Assembly: GCA_905236365.1 (NCBI GenBank)
Contig: CAJOPP010000009.1
Span: forward strand, 1 to 5,913
Direction: 5' to 3'
Length of the DNA: 5,913 bases
Source of the DNA: an uncultured Lachnospiraceae bacterium
GTDB taxonomy: Bacteria > Bacillota > Clostridia > Lachnospirales > Lachnospiraceae
In this document: one piece after another, positions 5,505 to 5,913 of the stretch
Layout: each line of letters opens with the position of its first letter
Position numbering within the stretch: the first letter of the stretch is position 1
Translations under genes and position numbers: made by a program
The notes under the pieces: model-generated
What the model was told of the DNA's origin: nothing
The model's input: the letters and a program-made list of their open reading frames with translations, nothing else
Databases searched by the model: none

Positions 5505-5507
5505 GAT

Positions 5508-5548
5508 AAAAAATAGCTGTTGCTTCGAAAGTGTTTCGTTGCAACAGC
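5508..5548 (-). terminator. Rho-independent terminator of the macrodomain gene
   Basis: On the minus strand GCTGTTGC pairs with GCAACAGC (outer arms 5541-5548 and 5516-5523). An inner CGAAA/TTTCG stem (5534-5538 and 5526-5530) closes a 3-base loop, and two mismatched pairs separate the stems. TATTTTTT follows (5508-5513 is the T-run). It begins about 11 bases after the macrodomain stop and isolates the XRE gene transcriptionally. Confidence 0.85.
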
Positions 5549-5558
5549 CTACTTATCC

Positions 5559-5913
5559 TTATTTCAAGAGCTTCTCATATATTTCTAAATCAATATCTTT
5601 ATACACATTAAAAATTATTTTCATATCACTTCCGGTTTCTGCCTTCCAGTTATTAATCGTAGCCACAGCAATTTCCGCTGCTCTTTGATTCGGGAACATG
5701 AACACTCCGGTAGAAATGCAACAAAACGCAATACTTTTTACGCCATTCTCTTCAGCAATATTAAGGCATGATCTATAGCATGATATCAGGAGATCTTCAC
5801 ACTCTTTTGTCAAAGAACCTTGTACTATAGGTCCTACTGTGTGAATAACGTATTTACACGGAAGATTATATGCAGGCGTAATCTTTGCCTGTCCGGTCGG
5901 TTCTTCATATCCC
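5559..5913 (-). CDS. Macrodomain protein-ADP-ribose hydrolase, C-terminal part (5' end beyond window)
   Basis: Macrodomains of this type bind ADP-ribose and remove it from proteins or from O-acetyl-ADP-ribose in the cytoplasm. The visible 117 residues start inside the domain: GQAKITPAYNLP and KYVIHTVGPIV, then a CYRSCL helix, SIAFCCISTGVFMFPNQRAA (the ligand-loop region, with STGVF contacting the diphosphate in relatives), EIAVATINNW, and the closing IIFNVYKDIDLEIYEKLL. The AFCCISTG and FNVYKD patterns resemble the Firmicute protein-ADP-ribose hydrolases related to the SirTM-operon macrodomains, some of which carry zinc. The zinc and catalytic N-terminal part is outside the window, so that subtype is inference. 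The frame is open to the window edge; the internal TTG at 5811-5813 is not a start, because the homology continues upstream. The gene is followed by its own terminator. Confidence 0.9.
   Translation of the reverse strand, partial: GYEEPTGQAKITPAYNLPCKYVIHTVGPIVQGSLTKECEDLLISCYRSCLNIAEENGVKSIAFCCISTGVFMFPNQRAAEIAVATINNWKAETGSDMKIIFNVYKDIDLEIYEKLLK

Noticed and set aside
5132..5509. 125-codon plus-strand open frame
   Set aside because: It is the antisense shadow of the XRE gene and its promoter; the translation is rich in Ile, Phe, His and Cys without any motif.
1..5913. CRISPR array, tRNA or rRNA genes
   Set aside because: I saw no regularly spaced direct repeats and no recognisable tRNA or rRNA sequence on either strand.

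Overview
The window is AT-rich, with strong AGGAGG-type ribosome binding sites and Rho-independent terminators. Together with protein sequences of a clostridial style, this suggests a low-GC Firmicute, probably a gut Lachnospiraceae or related Clostridia. The organism assignment is inference. All credible chromosomal genes lie on the minus strand. The only plus-strand gene is a broken transposase.

Layout from right to left, the direction of transcription. (1) 5559-5913 is the C-terminal part of a macrodomain ADP-ribose hydrolase, ended by a clear terminator at 5508-5548. (2) 5165-5437 encodes a 90-residue XRE-type helix-turn-helix regulator. Its promoter (TTGATA, 17 bp, TATAGT) has a perfect 11-bp-arm palindrome across the spacer, and a further half-site lies 32 bp downstream against the Shine-Dalgarno sequence, so it is very probably autoregulated. 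(3) 4839-5164 has no convincing gene but holds several inverted repeats and one 40-codon open frame. (4) 4070-4838 is a decayed insertion sequence bounded by 18/19-matching terminal inverted repeats. It carries only the N-terminal quarter or third of a transposase, itself frameshifted. (5) 3857-4069 is the leader and promoter region of the hsd operon, with two perfect hairpins, one just upstream of a strong ribosome binding site. (6) 1470-3856 is hsdR, the restriction subunit of a type I (EcoEI/EcoAI-like, IB-type) system. (7) 1-1463 is hsdM, nearly complete; hsdS is expected just beyond the left edge.

The main observation is that hsdR is broken by an apparent single-base deletion at codon 700/701. 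The nuclease and translocase domains remain open, but the C-terminal EcoEI-type domain, which is expected to dock the subunit on the methyltransferase, falls in the -1 frame. Methylation may therefore persist while restriction is lost or reduced. Twelve bases downstream, just before the premature stop, lies an in-phase A_AAA_AAC slippery heptamer that could in principle return a minority of ribosomes to the C-terminal frame.

The surroundings (R-M operon, macrodomain, orphan XRE regulator, IS debris) look like an accessory or defence region. I see no clearly new multi-gene system. The best leads are the frameshifted hsdR with its possible recoding site, the structured hsd leader, and the compact XRE operator array.
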